A stretch of 64,000 nucleotides of DNA, taken from the NCBI RefSeq assembly GCF_040436345.1, contig NC_133230.1:16254197-16318196 (forward strand), read 5' to 3'. Numbering within the stretch: the first letter of the stretch is position 1; each line of letters starts with the position of its first letter. The notes beneath the pieces were generated by a model. That model worked only from the letters and a program-made list of their open reading frames with translations, did not search any database and was not told the origin of the DNA. The DNA comes from Pagrus major (Eukaryota; Chordata; Actinopteri; Spariformes; Sparidae). Both the position numbers and the translations under genes were made by a program. This document shows, one piece after another, positions 48,201 through 64,000 of this stretch.

Positions 48201-51200
48201 GCATCATGGGAGGCGAGCATTGCGTACATGTCTGAAACAGAAGGACAAAGGAAAATCAAACAAAATCAGACCTGACCAGCGTGATGTGACAGCAGGAGCG
48301 AGCAGTAAGAAACACAGACTCACCGAGTTGGGAGCACCTCTGATCTGCTGGAAGTGGGTGACCAGCTCAGCCTTGCCGGAGAATTGTGTTTGGCACTCTG
48401 GACATTTGAAGTTGCTGTACTGCAGCCCCTCCGCCTTCTTGCAAGGCAGAGGCATCAGCGCCTGGGGGCCCTGAGGTGCGCGTCGGACAGGTCGAGGCTG
48501 AGGCGCCGATGGAGCCGAAGCGTCCTTCATCGGGCTGGAGTTGGCAGAGACGGCGGAGCCCCCGGTCGTGGTGGAGGGAGAGGAGACTGGGGGAGAGGAG
48601 GACGAAGGGGAGAGCAGGCCTGGTCAGCCACAGGTAGAAATCAGAAGAAACAAATGGGAAACAGTCAACGGAGATGAATCACAGATGAATGATTTGAGTG
48701 AGGGTTTGTTTGGTGAATATATTTTTGTTGTTATTTAATGGCTCTTGACTTTAAAATAAATAATCATGCATGATGTAAAGCTGTAATGAGTCAATCAACA
48801 GCATTTATTTAAATAAATAAATTGCCTGGTACCAGCTCCTCATTTTTGAGAATTTAGTTTTTTTTTACGTCTTCTACGATAATAAACTGAATCTCTTTGG
48901 GTTTCAGTCGGCCAAAAAAGACCTTATCTCAGGCTCTGATTATTAATTATTATTTTTTACTATTTTCTGATATTTTACAGACATAGTAATTGGCAGATTG
49001 CAGCCATATAATGACGTAAACATCACTGATTGTTGACTCCAAAAGCACCGAACACACTTTATTCAGCACTTGCTCTAGGTCCGCAAAGTTTCATTAGTTA
49101 ATCATCTAAATCAATCGGCAATTTTGATCATCAGCCATTTGTCATTTATCAAAAAAAGTTAAATATCATCTGTTTCCTAGTCCTCAGAATGTGGACCTTT
49201 AAATGAATACATAGTTAAAGGGGCACTATGTTGTTTTGAAAAAGAAATTCAAACTCAGAAATCTAATATTTACAATATTAACGTGGTAATAATACAAACT
49301 CACAAACATTTATTCCAACCATAACTGAATAAACAAGCTGTTCTCAGAGGATAATAAGGTCCCCAGAACACAGTTTGAAGCTTAAAAGATGGCAGGGTCC
49401 GCCAATGTCAAACAAAGTAAAACAGTATGAGATGGTGTTGTCCTTTAAGGCCAGTTTGTTTATTCAGTCATGAAAACAAAGAGTTTGTTTGTTTAGTTAT
49501 TAGCAAACCAATAATTCAAATAGCTGTAGCCCCACTCACCACCAATAGGTGTAATGTCCTGCTGTCCAATCATCTGCTCCACTGTGACGGGCCTCATGAC
49601 GAGGTGCGAGCACTGCATGACCAGCCCACGCTCCTTATGCTCCCTGGCATGCAGCAGCAGGCTGCACTTGTTGAAGAAGGCCAGCCTCTTTGCACAGTGG
49701 TTGCAGGTCACCTCGATGCGGAGTGATCGCCGGTCATAGTGACGAGCCAGGCTGCGCTCCAGGGCGAAAGCGTCTCCGCACTCCAGGCAGCGGTACCCCG
49801 TGGCTGGGAGTGGGAGACCCCACTCAGGCGGAGGAGGTGCAGAGAGGTCGGGCTTGTAGCTCGGCAAAAGGTTCTTACTGTTCAGGATTTTGTTAAAAGC
49901 CTCCACCAGGCTTGACTGGCTGCGGGAGATCACGGCACCTGTGCTGTTGACGATGGAGGCAGGTTTGTTTGGCTGGAGTGTGCCGCCTATGATGGTGCTG
50001 CTGCCTCCGTTAGCCGTCTTAGTAGTCGTGCGGACGCTGATCCCACCGGCAGCGACGGAGAACTTGGGAGAGGAGGCCACAGAGGGAGTCGCAGGGAGGG
50101 CAGCAGATTTAGTGATGCTAACGGCAGTGGCAGAAACCTTGGCCTTGTCCGACGCTGCCATTTTGTTCTGAACCTTTGTGGCGGCAGCTAGCATGACGGT
50201 GCTGGCTGCCAGTGTAGACACGGGCAGAGCATTGAGAGCACTTACTTTCTGGGAAGATGTTGTCATGTGACCAGAAGCGTCGAGTTTTTGGGCCTTGCTT
50301 CCTAACACCTTACGTTCAGTTTGAGCTTTAGGGTCCAAACCTTTCCCTGCGGCACCACCTTTAGGCGCAACCCTTGTGACAGTTCTGGTGATTCCACCTG
50401 TGGAGGTTTTAATTGTTTTTATTCTGACTTTAAGGGGTCGGGATGGAGCTCCAGAGGCAGCAGGTGCAGCAGCAACACCTGCCTCTCCTCCGTCAGTGGA
50501 CTGAGGTTTAGGCTTGCCGTCATCGACCTCCATCTTCTCCTCACTTGTTCTCGCATTTTCTCCCTTGTCAGCTTTGCCATCATTGACCCTCTCAAGCCCA
50601 TTCCCGACTTCCATCTCTTCCTCCTCCTCTTTGGGCTCGCGCAGTTCAGACGGAGGTGGAGTGGAGGCGACAGCAGGGCTGGAGCACCTCTTAGCTGCAG
50701 TTGATTTTGGCATCTCTGGTTCAGGACTCTCTGGTGAGTCTCTCTCCTCTATGACATGCTCCGGATGCCTGTCCTCCAGCTGGGGACTCTCAGTTGAACC
50801 AGACTGGGGTGTTGATGAAGTCAGAGACGCACCTGACGGAGTGTCTCCCGGTTTAGGGTGAGATGCAGTAGAGGATGTGGGCTGGGTCGAGACGGAGTCA
50901 GACTTGTAACGTCGGCTCAGCTGAGTGCAAGTCGGGGAGTCCGGGTTCTCTTGGATCACCAGTGGACTCCCCAAATCAGGGTCAGAATCATCCTCCTCCA
51001 TCTGCTGGTGCTGAAATCCAGCAGGGCCACCTTTGGGAGCTCCGTTAAAAGGCTGAGATGAGTGCAGCGGGTGTGATGAAAGGGCAGAAGGTGGAGTGGG
51101 AAGCAGAGGCTTGGAGGGTGGAAAGAAAGGCGAGGCTAGTCCGACGGCTCCCCCTGCAGCCAGAGGAGACGACCCAGCTGACAGAGAAGAGGACGACGGT

Positions 51201-51871
51201 AACGATGCTTTGACTCCATCCGCCCTCTCTTGGCCTGTATCCTGCTGCTGCTGGTGCTGCTGCTGTAGAAGCTGCATCTTCCTCGCCCGGCCCACTGGAT
51301 CTCCAGACCCCTGCGCCACAAGCGGTTTAAGTCTGTTGAAAATATTCCCGCCCTGCTTGTGAGACTTGGCTGCACCAGCACCAGCACCAGCTGCTTCTGA
51401 GGACACTTTAGGGGTGTTCATTGACCACGGCGCTCCGTTAGACTGGGTCTGACTGAGGGGAAGGGGTGTGGAGACGCCAGACGCCCCGAACCCATTATGG
51501 TTAAGAGCCTCGGATTCAGCCATTCCAGGGGCACACGCCCCCAGTCTAGGACCCACATCCACCCCTGCGATCACATCGATAGGGTCCTGATCTGTGTCTC
51601 CATCGCCCCCATCGTTGGTCTCAAGGCGCACTTTATTCTTCACAATCACACTAACAATCGAGGTGTCCGCCTGGGGGTCTGAGGGGCTCGGCGGTCTCAA
51701 GGATGACCCAACACCCACCACGGTATCCGACTTTCCCAGAGGTGCCCCAGCAGCTCCATGGGGTCCCTCTGCCTCATCTGGGGCAGACTGGATGGCCTCT
51801 TTGGCATCTATGTCAGGAATGTCAAATGCTGCCAACAGGTCATCAAAATCTGGGGTCTTCATGTCCCCCAT
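45237..51871 (-). CDS. znf687: Zinc finger protein 687, complete
   Basis: Nine coding exons, in coding order: 49540-51871, 48324-48586, 48047-48231, 47733-47909, 47484-47646, 46823-47179, 46484-46584, 46106-46193, 45237-45845. Sum 4275 nt, 1424 aa (human 1237). The N-terminus [20 protein letters not shown] is the ZNF687/ZNF592 signature. Residues about 80-690 are Ser/Pro/Thr-rich and disordered. C2H2 fingers begin at about 693 ([20 protein letters not shown]) and continue in every later exon to the last, which ends [18 protein letters not shown]. One finger ([18 protein letters not shown] plus TAH) has its last His in the next exon. An acidic run (Glu/Asp, about 1098-1116) precedes finger [13 protein letters not shown]687 acts in the nucleus with ZMYND8 and ZNF592. 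Adjacency to psmd4 is as in human and decides 687 over 592. Confidence 0.93.
46270..46450. repeat. Repeat starting TTAAAGCAACATTATGTAAC in a znf687 intron
   Basis: Begins TTAAAGCAACATTATGTAAC at about 46270, then CTTAAAATAACAGCTTCAAA, a block repeated widely in teleost genomes. The outer end resembles the TTAA MITE terminus. I could not find the opposite end before the next exon, so the extent is approximate. Confidence 0.45.
49215..49492 (+). repeat. TTAA MITE copy next to the large znf687 exon
   Basis: Left end TTAAAGGGGCACTATGTTG, then AAACTCAGAAATCTAATATT, GGCAGGGTCCGCCAA and ACAAAGTAAAACAGTATGAG, all matching the element at 5391 in the same orientation. The copy stops about 48 bp before the exon border at 49540 and lacks the right terminal repeat. 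Confidence 0.7.
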
Positions 51872-52089
51872 ACCGGGATTAACTCCTGTGAAGACATGAA
51901 TTCATAGACATAACAGCAAGAAGGCAGCAGGACACACCAGCATGAATCTCTGTTGTTGTGCATCAGCTTTAGCTCTGCATGCTAGCAAAAAACCTGCTAC
52001 AAAATCTAAACACGGAAAATATTAAAAACGTTCAAAAGGTCGTTATATTCTCGATCACGAAATTTACTGCATGCGCCTTCCTTTCAGCT

Positions 52090-52460
52090 CAAACTGACAG
52101 GCTACAGCTGATTAGCTTCATATCAGGGGGAAGCTAGCTAAGCAACAAGGATCCTGTGCTAGCGTTAGCCAGCTAGCGCGATGCTAGCGATGCCGTTTCT
52201 GCAACCAAACCCTCCTCTGGTAACAGGTTCAGCACTAATTTGCTATGAATGGGAAACACTGCTTCGCTACTGCTTTTAATGCATGCCAAGCTTTGCAGTA
52301 GTGACCATTTGAGAAACTGGTCAACCGGGTGGGGAGAAGCGAGCTCCGGTTATTCGCAGCTAGCGATGTTCCTTTTCCCGACTGAGGCTGGTGTTAGCTG
52401 GCCGCTGAGCTCCAGCCAAGACAGAGAGGGGTCATTTAGCTAACTAGCTAGCGGTTCGCC
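52090..52460. promoter_or_regulatory. TAGC-word cluster near the znf687 start
   Basis: GCTAGC, GTTAGC and GCTAAC words are dense here (for example GTGCTAGCGTTAGCCAGCTAG and TAGCTAACTAGCTAGCGG), inside the presumed first intron between the non-coding first exon and the start-codon exon. Confidence 0.6.
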
Positions 52461-52603
52461 ATTAAAAAGCAAACTGGAGCGGTTTGCTGAGGTATGGTTT
52501 GACAGCCATAACAACCCGGTGATCGTAGGGTCGACGATGTCACAGAAGAGGCTGGTTGGGATGGGGATTTTCGTTTAATATTTCATGTATTTTGATTGTT
52601 TAC

Positions 52604-52760
52604 CTGGATATGCGATTCCCGACTATCCTAGCTCGTTTTCAGCTGAAAATGCTGCGCTTCCCGTCACATGACCCGGGACATCCTATCAGGCTGAGATAGC
52701 GCTGGAAAAATGCATGGAGGATGCCGCAAGCGACACGTATATTCCTCCCCACTGTGCAAT
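52604..52760 (-). promoter_or_regulatory. Probable znf687 first exon and promoter
   Basis: On the minus strand a splice donor (TATCCAG/GTAAAC) sits at 52604/52603, and the acceptor leading to the start codon is at 51886/51885. Upstream is GTCACATGAC at 52663-52672, an M-box/CLEAR-like E-box variant, next to CCCGGG. The exact transcription start is not visible. Confidence 0.45.
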
Positions 52761-52947
52761 GACATAAAGCATTAATAAAATGTCCCAACCAGACTATTTT
52801 CAGCGTCCTGTGGAGCCATATGAAGCTGGGACAGCGACCTCTGCATCACACCTTTTTTGTCCCCCCCCCTCTACACACAGCAGTTTCAGGAATATGCGCC
52901 TCTGAGGGCAAGAAACACACCAAAAGGCAGCATATTTACACACAGCT

Positions 52948-52953
52948 TTTATT
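52948..52953 (-). terminator. Poly(A) signal of psmd4
   Basis: TTTATT on + (AATAAA on minus), 382 bp after the psmd4 stop, about 280 bp upstream of the znf687 E-box. The two genes are in tandem. Confidence 0.7.
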
Positions 52954-53334
52954 GCAAAAAAACACAAAGACATGACAGGAGTGTGGCTAAATGTTAAGTT
53001 TGAGAGCCTGTCATCATAAATTCTTCTCTCTTTCTTTTCAGAGGTCGATATACCGTGCAGAGAAAATGAAGAGTGAGGAAACGCGCGAGGCAATTTGAGA
53101 GTAAATCCTTTTACATTTTTGGGGATGATGTCAATTTGTGTTACTTCAGATTTCGTACTAAATAGTTATTCTGTTGGTGCTTTCGAGCGTCTGGCAGAAA
53201 ACTATGTTATTAGACGCCAGGGTGCTGTCTCATGCTGGGCTGTCAGTCGGACGATGCGTCAGCAATCTTTTTCGCGTTGTTAAAGTAATCCTGCATTAGT
53301 CAGCAATTGTTCTTGGGGTTTGTCTCTTTGTTCC

Positions 53335-58561
<5,227 letters not shown>

Positions 58562-58700
58562 TTTGGAAACTTCTTGTTGCTTTCTGTTGTAATCGTACAA
58601 GCTCACACGCTATTGGACGAAGACTGAACAAAGCGGGACGTGATTGGTCCGATGCGACCTGGAATTTTACTGACGATCGGAGCAGAGTTTGATAGAAAAA
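58562..58700 (-). promoter_or_regulatory. psmd4 promoter with two CCAAT boxes
   Basis: On the minus strand CCAAT occurs twice, at 58612-58616 and 58643-58647, about 50 and 85 bp upstream of the ATG. No TATA box is evident. Paired CCAAT boxes fit a housekeeping NF-Y type promoter. Confidence 0.55.
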
Positions 58701-58884
58701 TCTGAAGATCCATTTTTTCCAATCAAAACTATCAACTAATCTTCTTCAGCAGAGGGAATCTGCTTTCGTGGAGACAGTTCTGAATCTATAGACTGTTTTT
58801 TTCCATATAAACCTGAACTCAAGATAGTCTTTATTGCTTTTTCTGGAGCTTTCAAATGTCTACTTTGGGCTGCATACATGTAAA

Positions 58885-59265
58885 TATAGGTAGTCTATAA
58901 TTTACTTTTACTTGCACTTTTGATACTTTAGTTCATTTTTTTCTAGAAAATTACTTTTGATACTTAAATTTATTTGATATCAGACACTTTAAGACATTTA
59001 CTCAAGTACTATTTGTATTTAATTAAAGTAATATTTTAACATGATATCTTTACTTTTACTTAAGTATGACTTTTGGGTACTTTTTTTTTTTTTGACCGTT
59101 GTATGGCCCCATCGACAGGACAGCTCCAGAGACAACAGGAAACAAGACGAGAGGAGGGGGGACACACGCAACAAAGGGCCCCAGGCTGGGATCCAAACCC
59201 TGGGCCGCTGCAGTGAGGACAAAGCCAATGGGCGCCCTTTTGGGTACTTTATACAACACTGCCAA
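58885..59265. repeat. hAT-like MITE with TACTTTTACTT motifs, interrupted by a SINE
   Basis: The stretch has ATTTACTTTTACTTGCACTT, TACTCAAGTACTATTTGTAT, TTACTTTTACTTAAGTATGA and, after the SINE, GGGTACTTTATACAACACTG. These are hallmarks of a very abundant fish non-autonomous repeat ending in ACACTG. The left end is blurred, so the boundary is approximate. Confidence 0.55.
59084..59237 (-). repeat. SINE nested in the hAT-like MITE, 13-bp target duplication
   Basis: On the minus strand it reads GGGCGCCCATTGGC..., a B-box-like GGGTTTGGATCCC, then CCTGGGGCCCTTTGTTGCGT and TTTCCTGTTGTCTCTGGAGC, ending in a poly(A) (T run at 59081-59093). TTTTGGGTACTTT flanks it on both sides (59071-59083 and 59238-59250), a clean target-site duplication. 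The A-box end looks shortened. Confidence 0.7.
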
Positions 59266-59813
59266 TAAACTTGTCTCGCCCAAACAGATTGTATTTACTT
59301 GTATTTACTGACTTTTACTCAGCTTTCATCGAGAGTGCTAAGAATAAACAGACTAGGATTGGGTGATACCGATCGATTATTAGCATAAATGTAATTCTGT
59401 ATTGTAATAATATCCATGTAAAGAATATCTTGATATCGAGTACATTTTCTGGAAACTCATTTAAGAAGATGTTAATGGATAAAATCACCAGACAGGGAAG
59501 TCTTTTTATCGCATATCACAGAAACTGAAATACCTGACAAATCAAGGAACTTCATCTTATCAATGCAAAAATTAATATAAATCCAACATTTCCATAAACT
59601 AGTCATGTTTATTAATCTGCCACATTGCAAGGGTGTGATACACCAAGAAATATAAAAGGGACAGCTACCTCTCTATTAACAGTTAAAATGCCTGGCAGTT
59701 GACGATTCGATATCGTCTTACAGGATGCAAAGAAGTTTAATGGTATTACACTATAAGAGACATAAAAAGCTGATCTGTATACTGCTATATAATCAAACAA
59801 AAGTAACAAGACT

Positions 59814-62800
59814 TTTATTCTTTAATAACTTTAGGTGCAAGTGTACAAAAACATGACATCTCCCAAAGAGAAAGAGAGAGAAAACGTCTGAATACATGTT
59901 CTGTGAAAAGGCATTTTTGTGATTCTCGTCTACAGATGTGCACACATTTATTGTATATACTTCAAAAGGCAAGTGAATATGAATTAAAGCATACAGAGAA
60001 TGATTCACCAGTTGTTATGTTGACAATCAAAATCATCACAAAGAACAAAGGATTTACTTCCGTAGCTGGATGCCTTTGATACAGGTTTGTTGTGCGAGAA
60101 AAAGGCACATTTTCAATCCATCATCACCATTAATATACATTTTGGAAACCAGAGCAATACATACAATAATAAATACTATAATACACTTGACTATTTACAT
60201 GTTTGGTTCATAGGCTGCGTGTGTTTTTACAATAAGGCACTGTTTCACTTTAAATATTAGGACAGAGCATTGTCTGACAGTTTGAAACAACAGCCGGTAG
60301 AATAAAATAATCTCCACAAACCATCTACAGGATGTATAAAAACACCAAATGATGGTTTTTCATCTAATCTTGGTGGGGAAATCATCAATTATTGTAATCC
60401 ATTGCACAGTCTATTCATTTAGGAACACTTAAAGAGTAAACAAAGACTTTTGTTGCATAGTTCTTCTAAGCATTCGATTCATCTTTCAAATTGCTGATTT
60501 CTTTATGCTGTAAAACTAAAAATGAATTTTGATTACATTCCTGTTTTTTTTCAAATATCAAACAATTCAGTAAAACTTGGCAACTTAGACTGACAATACT
60601 ACATCTACCAGTTTGAGTTGACAAAAGAAAAAAAGATAGTTTTGTACTTTTACACACCAGGCAGCCATCACCATGTTTTGCTAATGAAAAAAATAGCATC
60701 TATATGATAGTTGGGGCCTGTCTCAAAAACCTCTCTTTAAGTTATCAGCCTCACCACACACTGGTGAGTCTGGATGACCTGTCTCACAAAACTCACACGA
60801 CGTGCTCTGTTAACTCGAGTTTACCAAAAACCAATCGCATCATGCAACATCAAGAAAAATGAATTTGATAAGAGATGTGGTGAAAAGCTTATCCCTGTCA
60901 GGAAACAGCAGCGACAAAGGTTGTTTTAATGCCAATTATTAGTATTGTTTAGGAAAAGTTCACCACTCAAATATAAAAATCAGGACACAAAAAGCTGAAA
61001 ATAACACAACAATCAAATAGCATTACATCATGAATCAGTGTGAAAACATATAGGATAGAATATGCAGTGATTCAGTACCCTGGACTGTAAATGAATAGGT
61101 TACTAAAATGTGAGTGATCCACATTATTTTGAGTTTGTACGTAGCTTTCTTACTTTTAGCAAAAAGAAAGATGTACACAAAATACTTGAAGAAAAAGGTT
61201 ATTGTTCAAATCCTCAGCAGTCTTTCTACTCCACTCTACAATTTATGTTGCAATGTGGCGACGTAAAATACAAAACAGCAAACACAAACAGACACACACA
61301 CACACGCACACACAAACACTAACCACAGGTGCTGTGGTTACACAACTACGTGACATTAGTGGGCACGTTGCATAAATGACATTGATTATGCCGATGACCT
61401 GTAGTTATCTACGATAGTGTCTTATTAATGCGTCTATGGGAGTATTCCTACTCAGTTACACATTAGAGATTATGTTCTCAGGGGCCAGTGTTACAATATT
61501 TATGTTTTTTTTGCTGTAAGTATGAATGAGTAGATAATATAGACAATGAAAGTTCCAAATTATCACCTCCTTCTAACAATTTACCTACAATGCAAACTCT
61601 ATACCCACCTACAGCCTTAATCAATTATGGTTCTTTAAATAGCAGTTTTATTAATTTAAAATATATAAATCACAGTTCATTTTAAATATTTTAAAAATTA
61701 TGAATTTTCAGGCATTTAACACCTGGCGATTCATTCTGGACCATTGCCTTCAATTATCATGTGGATAACTGCTTTGTGACTTTCATTAAAAAACCTTCAA
61801 ATACATAAATCTGAGGAACAGAGATGAGTTTTTGGGGTTTAATTAATGCCAGGAGAGCGACATTAAAACACAAGCTGCTCTTTGCATATTTGGTCTGATA
61901 AATTGACATTGCAACATAACTCAAACTGGAACTCGAGCCCTCTCTGACACTGAAAAAGACAAGGTTTATGTCAAACTTAGCCGACTAACTCTTACTTTAT
62001 GAGACAGGCCCCAGGTCACCTTTTTGTCATCTGAGCATCAGTTCTCTGGTCACATTTGGACATAAACCAGCCTACACACTAAACCTGAAACTGATATCAG
62101 ATCGCACAGTGTACAAGTATAAAACCCCTCTTGTTGTAAAACCCCTTAGACCTGAACATGAGAGATGACATTTAGGATTCACAGTCTTAAAAATAGCACA
62201 GGTCCATTACAAAAGCTGGTTAAATAGAAACCACGAACTGAGGATCACCTCTTTTCCAGCATCATTTGCATTCAGAGTAAGCTTAAGAAACAGCAGCTTA
62301 CCTTGTATCAATACAGAAAATAAAACCTTTTATTAAAAACTGTGTTCCCACTCCAAATTACATGGATTTCTGCTAAAGCATTTGAGTCAAACCGAGCAGA
62401 AACAGTCCTCTAGGTTCTGGCTTTTGGGTGGTGGAACCAACACTTACAGAGCAAGTATGCATGAGGATGTGCTACACCAGTTTGGTAAACACAAAGGAGG
62501 AGACAATTAATTTTGTAACTATGCTTAAATAAAGTTCTCACATAAGGCAAATTTCTCATGTTACACTCTACACCAAATGCTGGTTTCACTGAGCACATCA
62601 GTGCCAAGAACAATCTTTGGTTGTGCATAAAAGCATTCCTTTGAGATGAATAATAGTGTTTGATAACCACAGCATTAATGCACCCGCAATAACTAGTGTC
62701 GGAACATAACCACCCACTGACGTGCCCATTCCATGTTGAGATTTAGAAACCAAAGTGCAAAAACAACAACAACAAAACACTGAATATCCCTCTTGGTTGA

Positions 62801-62932
62801 GCTGATACACTCTATAACTTTTCAATGCTGGTACCTTAAATCACACCACGGGGAGTTGTAACATTTCCTCTGTGCTCATAACATCCTCAAAGTTTGTTTC
62901 AGTTCATTTCAGTCCATGTCTCCTTCACACAG
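59814..62932 (-). other. Probable long 3' UTR of the unidentified minus-strand gene
   Basis: About 3.1 kb of AT-rich, non-coding DNA between the stop at 62933-62935 and a minus-strand AATAAA at 59814-59819 (a second lies at 59608-59613). A CA-rich tract is at about 61290-61316. No gene-like frames on either strand. The extent is inference. Confidence 0.4.
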
Positions 62933-63122
62933 CTATACCTGTGAACACAAAGGAAATAACCTTGTTTAAAAACACTCAGTATAAGTGAAAAGTGTCACAG
63001 GAAAGCCTGAGAAAAAAAATTCCTATCAACTTACAGAGCATTTGCTTGCATTAGGAACAATGTCGCTGAGTGAGATCACATCCTCAGCACCGATACTTTC
63101 TTCAAGGGTCCCAAACTGAGCG
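62933..63122 (-). CDS. Last two coding exons of an unidentified gene
   Basis: Exons 63035-63122 and 62933-62938 (stop TAG) have AG/GT borders and one open frame that ends AQFGTLEESIGAEDVISL, then SDIVPNASKCSV. The second exon adds only Val before the stop. I do not recognise the tail. By human order (PIP5K1A is next to PSMD4, same strand) pip5k1a is the positional candidate, but nothing in these 30 residues proves it. The rest of the gene lies beyond the window; 63123-64000 looks intronic. Confidence 0.45.
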
Positions 63123-64000
63123 CTGCAGACAGAAAAGGCGACACTATAAGTAAAGGGAACTCAATACATTATGACACACTGAGTCTGTGTGCGTGAAAAA
63201 ATATATCAAGTGAATATACGCACACCAACCTTTACACCTCTGCTTAAAGAAATTACTTGAGATTTGCATGACATGATTTCTGATGTTTGCCACTAGATGG
63301 AGATTCTACAGTTGCTGCAGTGCAGTGCACATGTTGATTTTCCTGAGATTCTGGCTAAGGGACATATTTGCCTCGAGTTCACACTCTCAGGCCGCCTTCA
63401 TTCCCAACCTGTGCATCACCGGCAGAAGGTCAACCACTGAAATTGTTGGTTGGGGTTAGGTCCAGCCGGAAGAAGTAGAAGCGATGGGATTTGCATACAG
63501 CCTAAAACAAAGGTCTCTCTGAGGCTCAAACCCATGCCAGAATTTTGTTGAAAATTAAATGTATCAGTCAACATAATAGATTATTAAGGCACAACTAAAA
63601 TTACTTTCTTTATTGCCTAATCCACTGGTTAATTCTTTTTAACTGATGAATTACTATTTTGTCTATAAAATGGCAAAAGAAGTGTTCCAAGAACCCAACA
63701 TGATTCAGTAAAATTGCTTGTTTTATCCACCCAGCAGTCCAACACCCAAAGACATTCAGTTTACAACATTCGCCATTTTTTTCATTAAAAATCACTGGAA
63801 CGATGAATCAATTAATAAAATAGTTGGACTGATATGAAATGATTCAAAATGTACAAGATGTAATTTGCAAAGTTTCTTTTGTCTGTGTTTTAATGGGTGT
63901 AAAAACAGTTAGTTAGTTGGATCAGAAAGATCCAAGAACCAAAGGTTGTTGCTGCCACATGTACCAAACCAACTAGTCAGTAGACCTGGTTGACCGAGGC

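Noticed and set aside
45237-51871. POGZ or ZNF592 as the identity of the zinc-finger gene
   Set aside because: The N-terminus and multi-finger layout fit ZNF687/ZNF592, not POGZ, and no DDE domain follows; adjacency to psmd4 favours ZNF687.

Overview
The window is nuclear DNA from a teleost fish, most likely a percomorph. The genes have many GT-AG introns, and their proteins match vertebrate families over full length. The non-coding DNA is AT-rich with microsatellites and short inverted-repeat transposons. Clusters of GCTAAC/GTTAGC/GCTAGC words sit around the transcription starts. No bacterial, viral, CRISPR, tRNA or rRNA feature was seen.

Layout, left to right: 3' end of a tuftelin-like gene (tuft1, +, 117-1069); c1orf43 homologue (-, 2926-4888); ubap2l (+, 7990-32309, 28 coding exons, 1192 aa); hax1 (+, 35801-38212, 303 aa); aqp10-type aquaglyceroporin (+, 40549-43664, 374 aa, or 298 aa from an internal start); znf687 (-, 45237-51871, 1424 aa); psmd4/Rpn10 (-, 53335-58561, 372 aa); and the last exons of an unidentified minus-strand gene (62933-63122) with a probable 3.1 kb 3' UTR. 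I rebuilt the splice sites by hand. Every complete gene model stays in frame and totals a multiple of three, which is good internal support.

All the recognised genes have human counterparts on 1q21.3. C1orf43-UBAP2L-HAX1-AQP10 is one block there, and PSMD4-ZNF687 (with TUFT1 further along) is another. Here the two blocks adjoin. The genes are not an operon and share no single pathway: proteasome ubiquitin receptor (psmd4), UBA-domain RNA-granule protein (ubap2l), mitochondrial survival factor (hax1), water/glycerol channel (aqp10), zinc-finger transcription factor (znf687), phagocytosis/Golgi membrane protein (c1orf43) and coiled-coil protein (tuft1). Two gene pairs are tail-to-tail with less than 200 bp between poly(A) signals.

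The accessory content is mostly repeats. There is a TTAA-flanked MITE family with several copies, three other MITEs in ubap2l introns, a SINE nested in a hAT-like MITE, a large inverted array of about 22-bp units upstream of hax1, and a perfect 16-bp hairpin in the znf687 3' UTR. No wholly new gene system is evident. The most checkable oddities are the hairpin, the inverted array, the two skippable ubap2l exons that recall its paralogue UBAP2, and the promoter word clusters.
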